Assembly: GCA_024636785.1 (NCBI GenBank)
Contig: JAGXGK010000007.1
Location: 1 to 46,026, forward strand
DNA from: Gammaproteobacteria bacterium
GTDB lineage: Bacteria > Pseudomonadota > Gammaproteobacteria > SZUA-229
Length of the DNA: 46,026 nucleotides
Direction: 5' to 3'
The notes beneath the pieces were generated by a model, which had not been told where the DNA came from, made no database searches, and worked only from the letters and a program-made list of their open reading frames with translations. A program made the position numbers and the translations under genes. The first letter of the stretch is position 1. Each line of letters opens with the position of its first letter. Of the stretch, positions 35,261-43,269 are shown in pieces.

Positions 35261-36748
35261 GTGCTTTTTCGTAAACCCAAAGCCGGAAGTTATGCCATCA
35301 AGCCGGATTATTCGGTACCCCTGGCGAACCTCTTTGACATCACCGCGCCTGCCGCTGCTACTGGCGAGGCCGAGGCCTTATGCGCCGCAAAACTTCTGAC
35401 CATACACAAAAATGACGAGGCCCTGGCCTGGCGTGTTGCCCTGATTGAAAATGCGCAATACAGCATCGATGCGCAATACTACAGCTGGCACGCGGACATC
35501 TCCGGACAGTGGCTGATCAGCAAGCTTATCGAAGCGGCTGACCGGGGTGTGCGGGTACGCTTGCTGCTTGATGATATTCATACTCTCGGTGCCGACCGTC
35601 GCATCGCCACCCTGAATCGCCATAAAAACATTGAAGTGTGTATTTTTAATGCCTTCAAACATCGCTGGTCGAGCCAGTTTTTTCGCACCTTCGAACTGCT
35701 GTGGAGCCTCAAGCGCCTGAATCACCGCATGCACAACAAGCTCCTCATTGCTGACAATCTCACCGCCATTATTGGTGGCCGTAACATTGGCGACGAGTAT
35801 TTCAGTCTCGATAAAACCTACATCTTTCGTGATCTTGATTTAGTAGTGTGTGGTGCTGCCGTTGAGCGATTTTCGTACAGCTTTGATCTATTCTGGAACA
35901 GCCCTATTTCCAAAACCGCGTGGCGTTTAATCGCCTTTCGACCAGGGCGGCTGAATTTTCGCCGGATGCTGAAACACCTCAACAAAAACTTACAGAATTC
36001 TCAGCACATCATTCAGCGTATCGAATCGATTAAGAATGATTTTCTCAAAGATTCTGAACTACAAAGCCGATTGATCTCGACTCATGTTGAGATAGTTTTT
36101 GATCTGCCCGCTAAAAAGTCTTCGCCGGAAGAGTCCATGGCTCAGGTACTCAACCAACGTAATCTCCAAACCGCAAAACAGCTCACCGTGATCAGCGCCT
36201 ACTTCATTCCCAGCCAGTCCCTGCTGGCTTCTTTCAAAACACTACGCGATAACGGCGTGCGCATTCAGGTGCTGACCAATTCCCTGGCTTCTATTGATGT
36301 CACCGCTATCTTTACCGGCTATGAGCGCTACCGGCACCAGTTACTTAATATGGGCGTCGAATTATACGAGCTTCGGGCTGAGCCTGAGCACCATCCTGAA
36401 CTTTCCACCACCTCAGCGCAGATCAACTTTGTTAGTCTTCACGCCAAATCGATAATTTATGATTCCGATGAGGTTTATATCGGCACGCTTAATCTGGACC
36501 CGAGATCAGAATTTCTCAATACCGAGATCGGCATGTTTATTAAAAATGATGGACTGACGCGAATAGTCCACAACGCTTTTATCGATGATCTTAGCAACGG
36601 CAGCTACTGGCAGGTCAAGTACAACGGAGAGGGTAAACTGATCTGGCAATACCGGGACGAAATCAGAACCCGACAGCCCGCACGTGACTTTTGGCAGCGT
36701 GTCAGGAAAGCCATTATTTCGCTGCTGCCAATACAACAGCATCTATAA
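35261..36748 (+). CDS. Phospholipase D family protein, cardiolipin synthase C-like
   Basis: A 495-residue protein with two HKD motifs. The first is HRMHNKLLIADNLTAIIGGR (about 160), and the second is SLHAKSIIYDSDEVYIG (about 385), followed by NLDPRSEFLNTEIG. The layout matches ClsC (YmdC), which makes cardiolipin from phosphatidylethanolamine and phosphatidylglycerol. No ymdB-type partner is adjacent. There is no clear signal peptide. The start is a GTG at 35261 with no strong ribosome site; no upstream in-frame ATG is available. Confidence 0.9.
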   Translation: MLFRKPKAGSYAIKPDYSVPLANLFDITAPAAATGEAEALCAAKLLTIHKNDEALAWRVALIENAQYSIDAQYYSWHADISGQWLISKLIEAADRGVRVRLLLDDIHTLGADRRIATLNRHKNIEVCIFNAFKHRWSSQFFRTFELLWSLKRLNHRMHNKLLIADNLTAIIGGRNIGDEYFSLDKTYIFRDLDLVVCGAAVERFSYSFDLFWNSPISKTAWRLIAFRPGRLNFRRMLKHLNKNLQNSQHIIQRIESIKNDFLKDSELQSRLISTHVEIVFDLPAKKSSPEESMAQVLNQRNLQTAKQLTVISAYFIPSQSLLASFKTLRDNGVRIQVLTNSLASIDVTAIFTGYERYRHQLLNMGVELYELRAEPEHHPELSTTSAQINFVSLHAKSIIYDSDEVYIGTLNLDPRSEFLNTEIGMFIKNDGLTRIVHNAFIDDLSNGSYWQVKYNGEGKLIWQYRDEIRTRQPARDFWQRVRKAIISLLPIQQHL

Positions 36749-36856
36749 AACCCGGACATTCACTATGCGTAGTTTTATCGTAAAGCACGGCAAACTAACA
36801 CTCAGTATGTAGTTAAATATCATTACCTAATTCTTTAATCATGATCAGGTAACATC

Positions 36857-37327
36857 ATGACCATTGCCACAACAGTCACTCGTAACGGCCTGATTTCAAT
36901 TATGCTGATATCCCTGTTTTCCTGCTCCGGCCAACGCCCTGCCAATCTCGGCATCAGCGATAACAAATTAGCCGCCTGCCCGGACTCCCCCAACTGCGTC
37001 TCCAGCGATGCCTCTGACGCGACACACAGGGTTCACCCGTTAGCGCTTAACCTGCCCGCTGACGATGCCTGGAAAATTGCACAACAGACAGTATCGGAAA
37101 TGCCTCGCACCACAATCGTCAGCCTGAAGCCCGACTACCTGCATGCTGAATGTAGCAGTGCAGTGTTCGGCTTCGTCGACGATCTGGAACTGCATTTTCG
37201 CCCTGACGAAAACATCATCGCCATTCGTTCAGCGTCCCGAATGGGCCATTCTGATTTTGGGGTAAACCGGAATAGAGTTGAAAAATTGCGTGCTGCTTTT
37301 GCTAAACAGGCGGGCTCTTCTAACTAG
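36857..37327 (+). CDS. DUF1499 family probable lipoprotein
   Basis: A 156-residue protein. The N-terminus ends ISLFSC at about residue 23, a good lipobox, so it is probably lipid-anchored. The DUF1499 body shows LAACPDSPNCVSS, DAWKIAQQTVSEMPRT, DYLHAECSSAVFGFVDDLEL and IAIRSASRMGHSDFGVNRNR, all family hallmarks. The function is not known. Its 3' end lies 52 bp from the MITE-like copy 2. Confidence 0.88.
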   Translation: MTIATTVTRNGLISIMLISLFSCSGQRPANLGISDNKLAACPDSPNCVSSDASDATHRVHPLALNLPADDAWKIAQQTVSEMPRTTIVSLKPDYLHAECSSAVFGFVDDLELHFRPDENIIAIRSASRMGHSDFGVNRNRVEKLRAAFAKQAGSSN

Positions 37328-37378
37328 CCATTACCAAGTTCAACATTGGCCAAATTACTTGCATTCAAAAAATCGCCC

Positions 37379-37541
37379 AGGAGTCTGTCGAGTTTAGGGG
37401 GATTGAAGCGAGGGAGTGGGAGAGTGAGCACACTATTCCCGATTTTGAGGCGCATAGTTATTCTACGCAACGAAAAATTGGGGAGATTTGGGCCACTCTC
37501 CCACTTCCGCAGCCAATTCATCCTACATCCGACAGACTCCT
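37379..37541 (-). mobile_element. MITE-like 163-bp element, copy 2
   Basis: The same 163-bp unit as at 9781-9943, inverted, with about 12 substitutions and no indel. Terminal inverted repeats read AGGAGTCTGTCGGATGTAGG (right end, minus strand) and AGGAGTCTGTCGAGTTTAGG (left end, plus strand). Its right end overlaps the last codons of the glutamine amidase gene and supplies that gene's stop codon. No target duplication is obvious. Confidence 0.78.
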
Positions 37542-38068
37542 AACATGGCATCATAACTCAGCACTTCGCCAATCGTGCTGTTATTCATATCCGTAAAACT
37601 GGAAAGATTGTGCGCGCCGTTACCGATAGGCGGCCAGGATGGCGGCAGTGCCTGCCAGCCTGATACGGTTTTCATGTGACTTCGATCAGAACAAAACAGT
37701 GCCGTATATTCATCAGCCGGCACCACCCTGAACCACGGCTGTTCAGCGGCACTCAGTAATGCGTTATCCATAAATGAATTTCTAAAATATTCGGCGGCAT
37801 CCGTACTGAATGACAAACAGGTATCAAAATCCAGTATCTGATTTCTTTCATCCTTCGCCAGCAATACTACATGGTAGTCCCAGAAAACCGGTTTCAGCGG
37901 ATACACCGTCGCACGCTGATTCAGCATCGGAAAAACCTCGCCCTTGCTGGCAATAAATATGACATGGCTTTCTTTAAGCTGTTCATGCTGGCAGAGCTGC
38001 CAGATGTTTTCTTCACAATAGCAGGGCTGGTAAAGAAAGTCCTCTCGCTTTAGTTCATTCAATGACAT
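37523..38068 (-). CDS. Protein N-terminal glutamine amidohydrolase (NTAQ1-like)
   Basis: A 181-residue homologue of the WDYHV-domain enzyme that deamidates N-terminal Gln of proteins. The signature parts are QPCYCEENIWQLC with the probable nucleophile Cys18, VFWDYHVVLL with His66, and ILDFDTCLSF with Asp82. The spacing from His to Asp (16) matches the human enzyme (Cys28, His81, Asp97 from established knowledge). In eukaryotes this feeds the N-degron pathway; in bacteria the Glu product could be a substrate for Bpt-type aminoacyl transferases and ClpAP, which is an inference. The last five to six residues and the stop come from a MITE-like insertion. Confidence 0.88.
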   Translation of the reverse strand: MSLNELKREDFLYQPCYCEENIWQLCQHEQLKESHVIFIASKGEVFPMLNQRATVYPLKPVFWDYHVVLLAKDERNQILDFDTCLSFSTDAAEYFRNSFMDNALLSAAEQPWFRVVPADEYTALFCSDRSHMKTVSGWQALPPSWPPIGNGAHNLSSFTDMNNSTIGEVLSYDAMLGVCRM

Positions 38069-38169
38069 TGCATTAGCTCGTTAAATTATTTTTAATCCCT
38101 GCGATTGTAACGTTCACATGCTACATCTTGTAATGGCCTGGCTTTTACACGTCTTTTCAAATTATGGAT

Positions 38170-38179
38170 GTAACGTTAC
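38170..38179. promoter_or_regulatory. Short palindrome upstream of the Fpr-type gene
   Basis: GTAACGTTAC is a perfect 10-bp palindrome, and TGTAACGTT also occurs near 38106. Possible operator, low certainty. The surrounding 38069-38324 has no convincing gene. Confidence 0.25.
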
Positions 38180-38324
38180 CATGAGTATGGTTTTCCGGAT
38201 CGGGAGATGCCTTAGTATGTCGATAACGACTATTCAGGGCAACTCTATCTACGGTCTTAACGCAGCTGCTCTGTTTAGCAATAATGTAAAAAACCGGCGT
38301 CTGATGCGTCTTTGAGGTGAAATA

Positions 38325-39068
38325 ATGGCTGACTGGTTAAAAGCTAATGTGGTTGAAAAAATACAGTGGAATGAACGGCTGTTCTCGTTACGCATGCAGC
38401 CGGGACTGAATGATTTTATCGCCGGTCAGTTCGTGCGTGTGGGGATTGATGTCGACGGTGAGCGTATTACCCGGCCTTATTCGCTGGTCAGCAAACCAGG
38501 AGACGACAGCCTGGAGATCTATTTCAATATCGTACCGGAAGGACCATTTTCTTCACGTCTGGCCGAACTCGAGGCGGGAGATGAGATTTTTGTAACGGCT
38601 AATGCCAACGGTTTTCTGACCATCGAAGAAGTGCCGCAGAGCCGGCACCTGTGGTTGCTGGCGACCGGTACCGGTGTCGGCCCATTCCTGTCCATATTGA
38701 AAACGCACCAGCCATGGCTGCGTTTTGAAAAAATCGTGCTGGCATATTCCGTACGAACGATTTCAGAGCTGTGTTATCAGCAGCAGATCTCAGAGCTGCA
38801 GCAACAGAATCCTCAACAGTTCGTTTATGTGCCTTTTGTTACCCGGGAGGTAATGACTGGTGCCATACAACAACGCATTCCCCAGAGTATCGAGGATGGC
38901 TCGCTGGAGCAGCAAACAGGGCTTATTATCAATGAAAAGGATTCACATGTGATGATGTGTGGTAATTCAGAAATGATCAGCAGTGTCACCGAGTGCCTGG
39001 AGAAACGCGGTATGCGTAAACACCGTCGGCGCGAACCGGGGCACATCACTACCGAAAAATACTATTAA
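38325..39068 (+). CDS. fpr: Ferredoxin/flavodoxin-NADP reductase
   Basis: Transfers electrons between NADPH and ferredoxin or flavodoxin. A 247-residue FAD protein: FAD-binding RPYSLVSKPGDD (about 50), NADP-binding GTGVGPFLSI (about 115), MMCGNSEMI (about 210), and the C-terminal HITTEKYY that closes on the flavin (subclass I bacterial Fpr typically ends -YW; here -YY). GAGGTG precedes the ATG. It may serve redox partners such as the Rieske protein at 12760. It appears monocistronic. Confidence 0.94.
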   Translation: MADWLKANVVEKIQWNERLFSLRMQPGLNDFIAGQFVRVGIDVDGERITRPYSLVSKPGDDSLEIYFNIVPEGPFSSRLAELEAGDEIFVTANANGFLTIEEVPQSRHLWLLATGTGVGPFLSILKTHQPWLRFEKIVLAYSVRTISELCYQQQISELQQQNPQQFVYVPFVTREVMTGAIQQRIPQSIEDGSLEQQTGLIINEKDSHVMMCGNSEMISSVTECLEKRGMRKHRRREPGHITTEKYY

Positions 39069-39121
39069 AGTGCTGCCAGCTTATTAAATGGTTCTGACCA
39101 CTTTAGCGACACTTCGATTCT

Positions 39122-39215
39122 ATCGTTCTCATACACTAGCATGGAATGCAGCCCCTGACACTCCAGCGTCCCGATCCATTCCTTTTCATAACGTGCCGCT
39201 GGAGCGCTTGGGGCT
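39122..39215. repeat. Interspersed repeat, CACTCCAGCGTGGAATGCAG family (partial copy)
   Basis: Begins ATCGTTCTCATACACTAGCA and continues GGAATGCAGCCCC, CTCCAGCGTCCC and CTTTTCATAACGTGCCGCTG. It matches the second halves of the direct repeats at 40666 and 42490, and its core hairpin echoes the modules near 2447 and 7788. The gap 39069-39336 has nothing else. Confidence 0.65.
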
Positions 39216-39336
39216 GCGTTACCATTTGTCGTATCTTACTTTTTAGATTTTAAACAATTAGCGCAAAACGCATTCAGGTTTATTTATGCATATCCCGGCA
39301 TACCTTGCAGTGAAATTTTATGCCCATAGAATGCTG

Positions 39337-39686
39337 TTACAAAATTGAATTTATATACTCTTTTAATGCCACGGCATTGTTATGCTCCGGCACTTTGGCC
39401 GCATACATGAAGGTTACATTGCGTTTTTTGACATAGCCCAGTAACTCATCTACAGCTTCATTGGCTGCGTCAAGTTCAGCAAAATATCTTTGCTTAAACT
39501 CCGGCCATTTTTCAGCATCATGCTGATACCATTTGCGAAGTTCATTGGAAGGAGAGACCGATTTGAGCCAAACGTCGATCTCAGCTTTATCTTTTGACAA
39601 CCCTCTCGGCCAGAGTCGATCGACCAGTATCCTCAATCCATCTTTGAGTTTGGGTCATCATACACGCGCTTAATAAAAATCTGCAT
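39337..39686 (-). pseudogene. DUF488 family gene with a single-base frameshift
   Basis: The intact family begins K-R-V-Y-D...[14 protein letters not shown]. Here the first part ([15 protein letters not shown], from an ATG at 39686) and the second part ([20 protein letters not shown] onward, to 39337) are in different frames. Adding one A to the run at 39643-39645 (minus strand) joins them into a normal ~116-residue protein. The downstream part alone would start only from TTG. Either a recent loss-of-function mutation or a sequencing error in a short homopolymer. No other damage is seen. Confidence 0.85.
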
Positions 39687-39957
39687 GACTCAAATTTAAA
39701 CATATAACGCTGCGCTAAAAAGCGTACTTTTTTGCGATGATTTTTGAGCAGCCGGTAAGCCCGCATCAGCACAACGAGTCTGATACGAAAACAAGAGTTA
39801 TTATTTTTCTACCAGGCCGCTCACTGTTCGCACAGTAGCAGTTCATAACATTTCTCGAAATCACATTTTAATCCGCAACAAAGTCGAAGGGCAAAACCAG
39901 TTGTTTTTAATATTATCGAATCCTGACAATAGTGCCTGCTTCACTACTTTCATTCCT

Positions 39958-40410
39958 CTATGAAAGTTTTGTCGCCACTGTGTTCTGGAAGATAGCCTTA
40001 TGCACATCGCCCATGCTCAGCATACCGACCAGCTCGTTTCCTACCGCGACAGGAATACGACGGAACTTTCTGCCACACATCACGGAAGCGGCCTGTAAAA
40101 TGTGCATCTCCGGTCTGACGGTAATCACCGTTGGTGTCATCACATCCTTAACCTGTATGTTGACCACATTACCGTACTGTTTCATCAATGCCTCGTAGTC
40201 AACCGAAGACATGCTGTCCATAAGGTCCTCGAGCTTTGGAAACATTTTACCCAGTACATCGCTCTCGGAAACTGTACCCACCAACTTTCCATCATCAACA
40301 ACAGGTATTCCACTGTATCGATATACACACATGAGCGACACCACTTCTCCCAGCTTTTTGTCGGATGTAACAGTACGTAAATTTGTTGTCATGATATCTT
40401 TAACTAACAT
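39958..40410 (-). CDS. Two-CBS-domain protein
   Basis: A 150-residue protein made of a pair of CBS domains (about 5-60 and 88-145): VKDIMTTNLRTVTSDKKLGE with SGIPVVDDGKLVGTVSESDV, and VKDVMTPTVITVRPEMHILQ with RRIPVAVGNELVGMLSMGDV. Such pairs (Bateman modules) bind adenosine nucleotides and sense energy state. No effector domain is attached, so a partner is expected. GAGG precedes the ATG. The 271 bp before the DUF488 gene shows nothing. Confidence 0.9.
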   Translation of the reverse strand: MLVKDIMTTNLRTVTSDKKLGEVVSLMCVYRYSGIPVVDDGKLVGTVSESDVLGKMFPKLEDLMDSMSSVDYEALMKQYGNVVNIQVKDVMTPTVITVRPEMHILQAASVMCGRKFRRIPVAVGNELVGMLSMGDVHKAIFQNTVATKLS

Positions 40411-40665
40411 AATGAAACCTCAAAATTATTAATTCGCTAATTATCCAGTCTTATACAACCCTAACCGTCTTCAATCTTAACAGGAAATGTATTGTCGCAT
40501 CCTTAATCTTGATCCAATACCCTACCTGTAAGCAGACCAGTTTCACAGTTGTGCAAGCATAAGTCTGACCCGTGTACAGATGTAATAAATGACACCCAAC
40601 TAGTCGTTATTAGTATGCCATTACAGCGATCCTGTCTAATGCCGATTCAATCGCACAAGGAATAA
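40411..40665. other. Intergenic stretch without assignable features
   Basis: 255 bp between the CBS-protein start and the first direct repeat. It must hold the CBS gene's promoter, but no clear -10/-35, RNA or ORF was seen. Confidence 0.4.
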
Positions 40666-40846
40666 ATTAGGGCCATCTGCTATTGATGAAGTGTCTGTAT
40701 GGCAACTAATCTGACAACAGGAATATAATCGTTCTCACACTCCAGCGTGGAATGCAGCCCCGAACGCTCCTGCGTCCCAAACTATTACTTTTTATAACGT
40801 GGCGCTGAAACGTGGGATCAATGGTAGAAATTGTACGGAAAGACCC
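40666..40846 (+). repeat. ~181-bp direct repeat flanking the Fic gene (left copy)
   Basis: Starts ATTAGGGCCATCTGCTATTG and ends GGAAAGACCC. It is the same unit as 42490-42669, in the same orientation, roughly 87% identical (about 20 substitutions and three indel bases by eye); the first 60 bp are nearly identical. Its second half is the CACTCCAGCGTGGAATGCAG family element. Confidence 0.8.
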
Positions 40847-40932
40847 TACGAACGTCCTGTTAGACGAGATTCTCGTACAATTCGATGGCGGATTCAGTCA
40901 GCCTGGCCTGATTATGATTCTGCTTCCTTATA

Positions 40933-42306
40933 TTACTTCCAGTTTTGTTTCCATTGCTGATACTCCGTTGGACGTACCCGGTAACGGGCAATGTTGCCTT
41001 CATGTAATCCCATCAATTCGGTTTCCACCACTTCGACAAAACGGATAACTTCATTGGTATGAACCGTATCTTTTGCTGCTTCACGAATCAATGCCGTAGC
41101 CTCTTTTTTATTTTTCCTGCCGGTAACTACGGCATGAACAATACGGGCAATATCCGTCCTGTAGCGCAAGCGAAAAGCATCCGGCTCGCCTAACGATTTG
41201 CGCACCGCCGAATAGCGCGCGCATGAACGCTCATAAGCCCAGATAAATACATCACGCAATAATGCAATGCGGTTGAGTTCATACACCGCCAGCATGGCTT
41301 CAACATACGCCTGCTCCGGCACATCCACAAACGACAGCGGGCTCAGATTTTCACGAATCAATGGAATATTCGCTGCCAGTCGCGAAACACGCTTGTTCAC
41401 ATCCTCGAATGGCTGCAAATAGGGCAACTGCACCATCACAAAAAAGGCCTGTTCAAACGGATTTGAGATCACCGATGCCGTCTGCAATATCTGTTCGAAA
41501 CATTCCTCGATTTGTTGCGGCACTTCCAGCGGGTGATACACCGTACCACCAATACCCACAGGTGTCGCACGCAGCCGGCCGCATGCCTGTGAATCCGCCA
41601 GCAAATTTTCAGCCAGTAAGGCATGCAGGTTCAGAATGATATATCTATTAAATCCCGTTTCCTCGGCCTGCTCCACCAGCAACTCAATAGCCGCCTTGTG
41701 ATTCAAAATCATCTGTGTTTCCAGCGCATCCTTGCCCTCGGCCGCCACCCCGACTTCCAGCAGTCGTTCAGTTTCCAGCAGCGAATAGGTATTCCCTTCC
41801 AGGCGGCTGGAGTTCCATGACAAATCAATCAGTAACCGATTAAACACCTTCCGGGCATACGTACCCGCAGTGCGATCAGCCTGCACCGAACGCCCGATAT
41901 CCATCAGATGGTCGCGTACATCCGCCGGCAAATAGAAGGTTTCATTGGGCCGGTAAGTCTCCAGAAAATCACGGTGATACCCCACCGGCTGTCGCTGCTG
42001 CAAAGGCGCACGAATAGCACGGCGGGCAAGCTCACCCTCGGCCGACAGCAGTGGATAAAAATCGGCCACCACTGGCCCGGATTCATCCGATGGCGGCGAA
42101 GGCGCGAGATAACGGGTGGCACGCCCTCTTCCCACACGAAACAGATGCCCCTGTTCAACCAGCAACGCCAACCGCCGCTGCAAAGTACGGCGCGGCAATG
42201 CGCCATTCAGAGCCAGCATAATCTGGTCAACAGAAGCCCCGGCCGGAAAACCTTTCACGGCCTCGGTCACGGTATTCAGTTCATTGGGTGAAATTTGTAA
42301 GGGCAT
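40933..42306 (-). CDS. Fic family protein with N-terminal winged helix and a Gln-for-His Fic motif
   Basis: 457 residues from the ATG at 42306. The N-terminal winged helix-turn-helix (about 5-70: SVDQIMLALNGALPRRTLQR, HLFRVGRGRATRYL) is followed by a helical Fic region. The inhibitory helix signature [ST]xxxE[GN] is present (S166...E170-G171 in SSRLEGNTYS). The Fic core reads LPYLQPFEDVNKRVSRLAAN. The canonical HxFx(D/E)GNGRxxR is altered: the catalytic His is Gln298 and the first Gly is Val, so AMP transfer by the usual mechanism is doubtful. The promoter has strong palindromes, suggesting autoregulation. It lies between direct repeats. A GTG at 42342 is an alternative start. Confidence 0.88.
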   Translation of the reverse strand: MPLQISPNELNTVTEAVKGFPAGASVDQIMLALNGALPRRTLQRRLALLVEQGHLFRVGRGRATRYLAPSPPSDESGPVVADFYPLLSAEGELARRAIRAPLQQRQPVGYHRDFLETYRPNETFYLPADVRDHLMDIGRSVQADRTAGTYARKVFNRLLIDLSWNSSRLEGNTYSLLETERLLEVGVAAEGKDALETQMILNHKAAIELLVEQAEETGFNRYIILNLHALLAENLLADSQACGRLRATPVGIGGTVYHPLEVPQQIEECFEQILQTASVISNPFEQAFFVMVQLPYLQPFEDVNKRVSRLAANIPLIRENLSPLSFVDVPEQAYVEAMLAVYELNRIALLRDVFIWAYERSCARYSAVRKSLGEPDAFRLRYRTDIARIVHAVVTGRKNKKEATALIREAAKDTVHTNEVIRFVEVVETELMGLHEGNIARYRVRPTEYQQWKQNWK

Positions 42307-42316
42307 GGCCTGATTA

Positions 42317-42341
42317 TGGCGCGATTTGAGCAATCGCGCCA
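42317..42341. promoter_or_regulatory. Perfect 25-bp palindrome, operator candidate 1 of the Fic gene
   Basis: TGGCGCGATT-TGAGC-AATCGCGCCA, perfect 10-bp arms, 10 bp upstream of the ATG at 42306. It shares its half-site with the two elements upstream. It is likely bound by the wHTH part of the Fic protein, an inference from position. Confidence 0.6.
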
Positions 42342-42350
42342 CATAATAGC

Positions 42351-42397
42351 TTTATCTGGCGCAATAAATAAATCGCGCCAGATAAATGGCGCGATTT
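42351..42397. promoter_or_regulatory. Second palindrome plus extra half-site, operator candidate 2 of the Fic gene
   Basis: TTTATCTGGCGC (42351-42362) and GCGCCAGATAAA (42375-42386) are perfect 12-bp inverted arms with a 12-base spacer. A further TGGCGCGATTT half-site follows at 42387-42397. All share the core TGGCGC(A/G)AT with operator 1. Confidence 0.6.
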
Positions 42398-42437
42398 CAG
42401 CACTCTACTGACCACCCGCTTTATATTTGAACAAGCC

Positions 42438-42467
42438 CTATATAGGGGACGCCTATATAGGGGACGC
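42438..42467. repeat. Two tandem 15-bp units
   Basis: CTATATAGGGGACGC occurs twice in perfect tandem, between the Fic promoter and the right direct repeat. Confidence 0.8.
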
Positions 42468-42489
42468 TACCCTTTAAGCCGAGGTAAAT

Positions 42490-42669
42490 ATTAGGGCCGT
42501 CTGGTATTGATGAGGTGTCTGTATGGCAACTAATCTGACAACAGGAATAATCATTCTCCCACTCCAACGTGGAATGCAGCCCCGGACGCTCTTGTGTCCC
42601 GGAACTATTACTTTTCATAACGTAGAGCTGGAACGTGGGAACAATGGTGAATGTTGCATGGAAAGACCC
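42490..42669 (+). repeat. ~180-bp direct repeat flanking the Fic gene (right copy)
   Basis: Direct-repeat partner of 40666-40846. Together they bracket the Fic gene, its operators and the 15-bp tandem (about 1.64 kb in between). Confidence 0.8.
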
Positions 42670-42687
42670 CAATTCTGGGCAATTCTC

Positions 42688-42829
42688 AATTCTGGGGACA
42701 CAATACTTAATTACCTCATTATCAGCCTTCGGCCCTGACCTTTTCTTTTTCAACTCTCAGGTATGATAACTCTTGAAAGTCTAGCCATGTGTGAAGGAGA
42801 GTATAATTAAGTATTGTGTCCCCAGAACT
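42688..42829. repeat. 26-bp inverted repeats around 90 bp (REP/RAYT-like ends)
   Basis: AATTCTGGGGACACAATACT (from 42688, arm to 42713) is inverted at 42804-42829 with one mismatch. Sequences with GGGGACACAATACTTAATT are often seen beside REP-associated tyrosine transposases, from memory; no transposase is present here. A further partial GTGTCCCCAGAACTTG follows near 42841. Confidence 0.65.
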
Positions 42830-43269
42830 CTAACTTGTGGTGTCCCCAGAACTTGTGCCAGAACTTCCTTAGATGTTGGGGTTGATCTTTTATAAAATAG
42901 CGTGGCAACCTTGCCATTACTTTACCCTCATGTTGTTGTAACGGTGATGGAGTATCATTCAAATATTGTTATGTCGAGTCTGACCACACTTCTTCCTTGT
43001 AATCCCGCTCGCAGGCCTCACAAGCCTTACCTGGCTTGTACCGCTACCAAAGCTGGAAGCTAAGGCAAGTTATAAAGGGGGGGGGGGGGTTAAAAACGCT
43101 TTTATATTTCATGCTAGCGCATGAAAAAAAGGCGGAGCAATGCAATTATTGAAATGATTTACGGTTATTTGGAAAAAATCGAAAATCGATCGAGTCTGGC
43201 CCTATCGATCGCTTTAACTTGGCCCTAATAATCCAGTTCATCTCTTTGCCAGATAACGATAATATATAA
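42830..43269. other. Intergenic region with a 13-base G run, no gene
   Basis: 440 bp without a supported ORF or RNA. It contains an uninterrupted run of 13 G (43077-43089) and an ATCGAAAATCGATCGAG/CTATCGATCG cluster near 43180-43210. The G run could be length-variable or a sequencing artefact. Confidence 0.5.

Noticed and set aside
38118-38315. 65-codon ORF before the Fpr-type gene
   Set aside because: No ribosome site, weak protein-like character; treated as leader sequence.
42421-42753. 110-codon minus-strand ORF upstream of the Fic gene
   Set aside because: Runs through the tandem 15-bp units and the interspersed repeat, so it is a by-product of repeats.
43000-43080. Possible tRNA-like or small RNA fold near the G run
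   Set aside because: Some stems (AAGCC/GGCTT) but no cloverleaf, anticodon arm or T-loop consensus.
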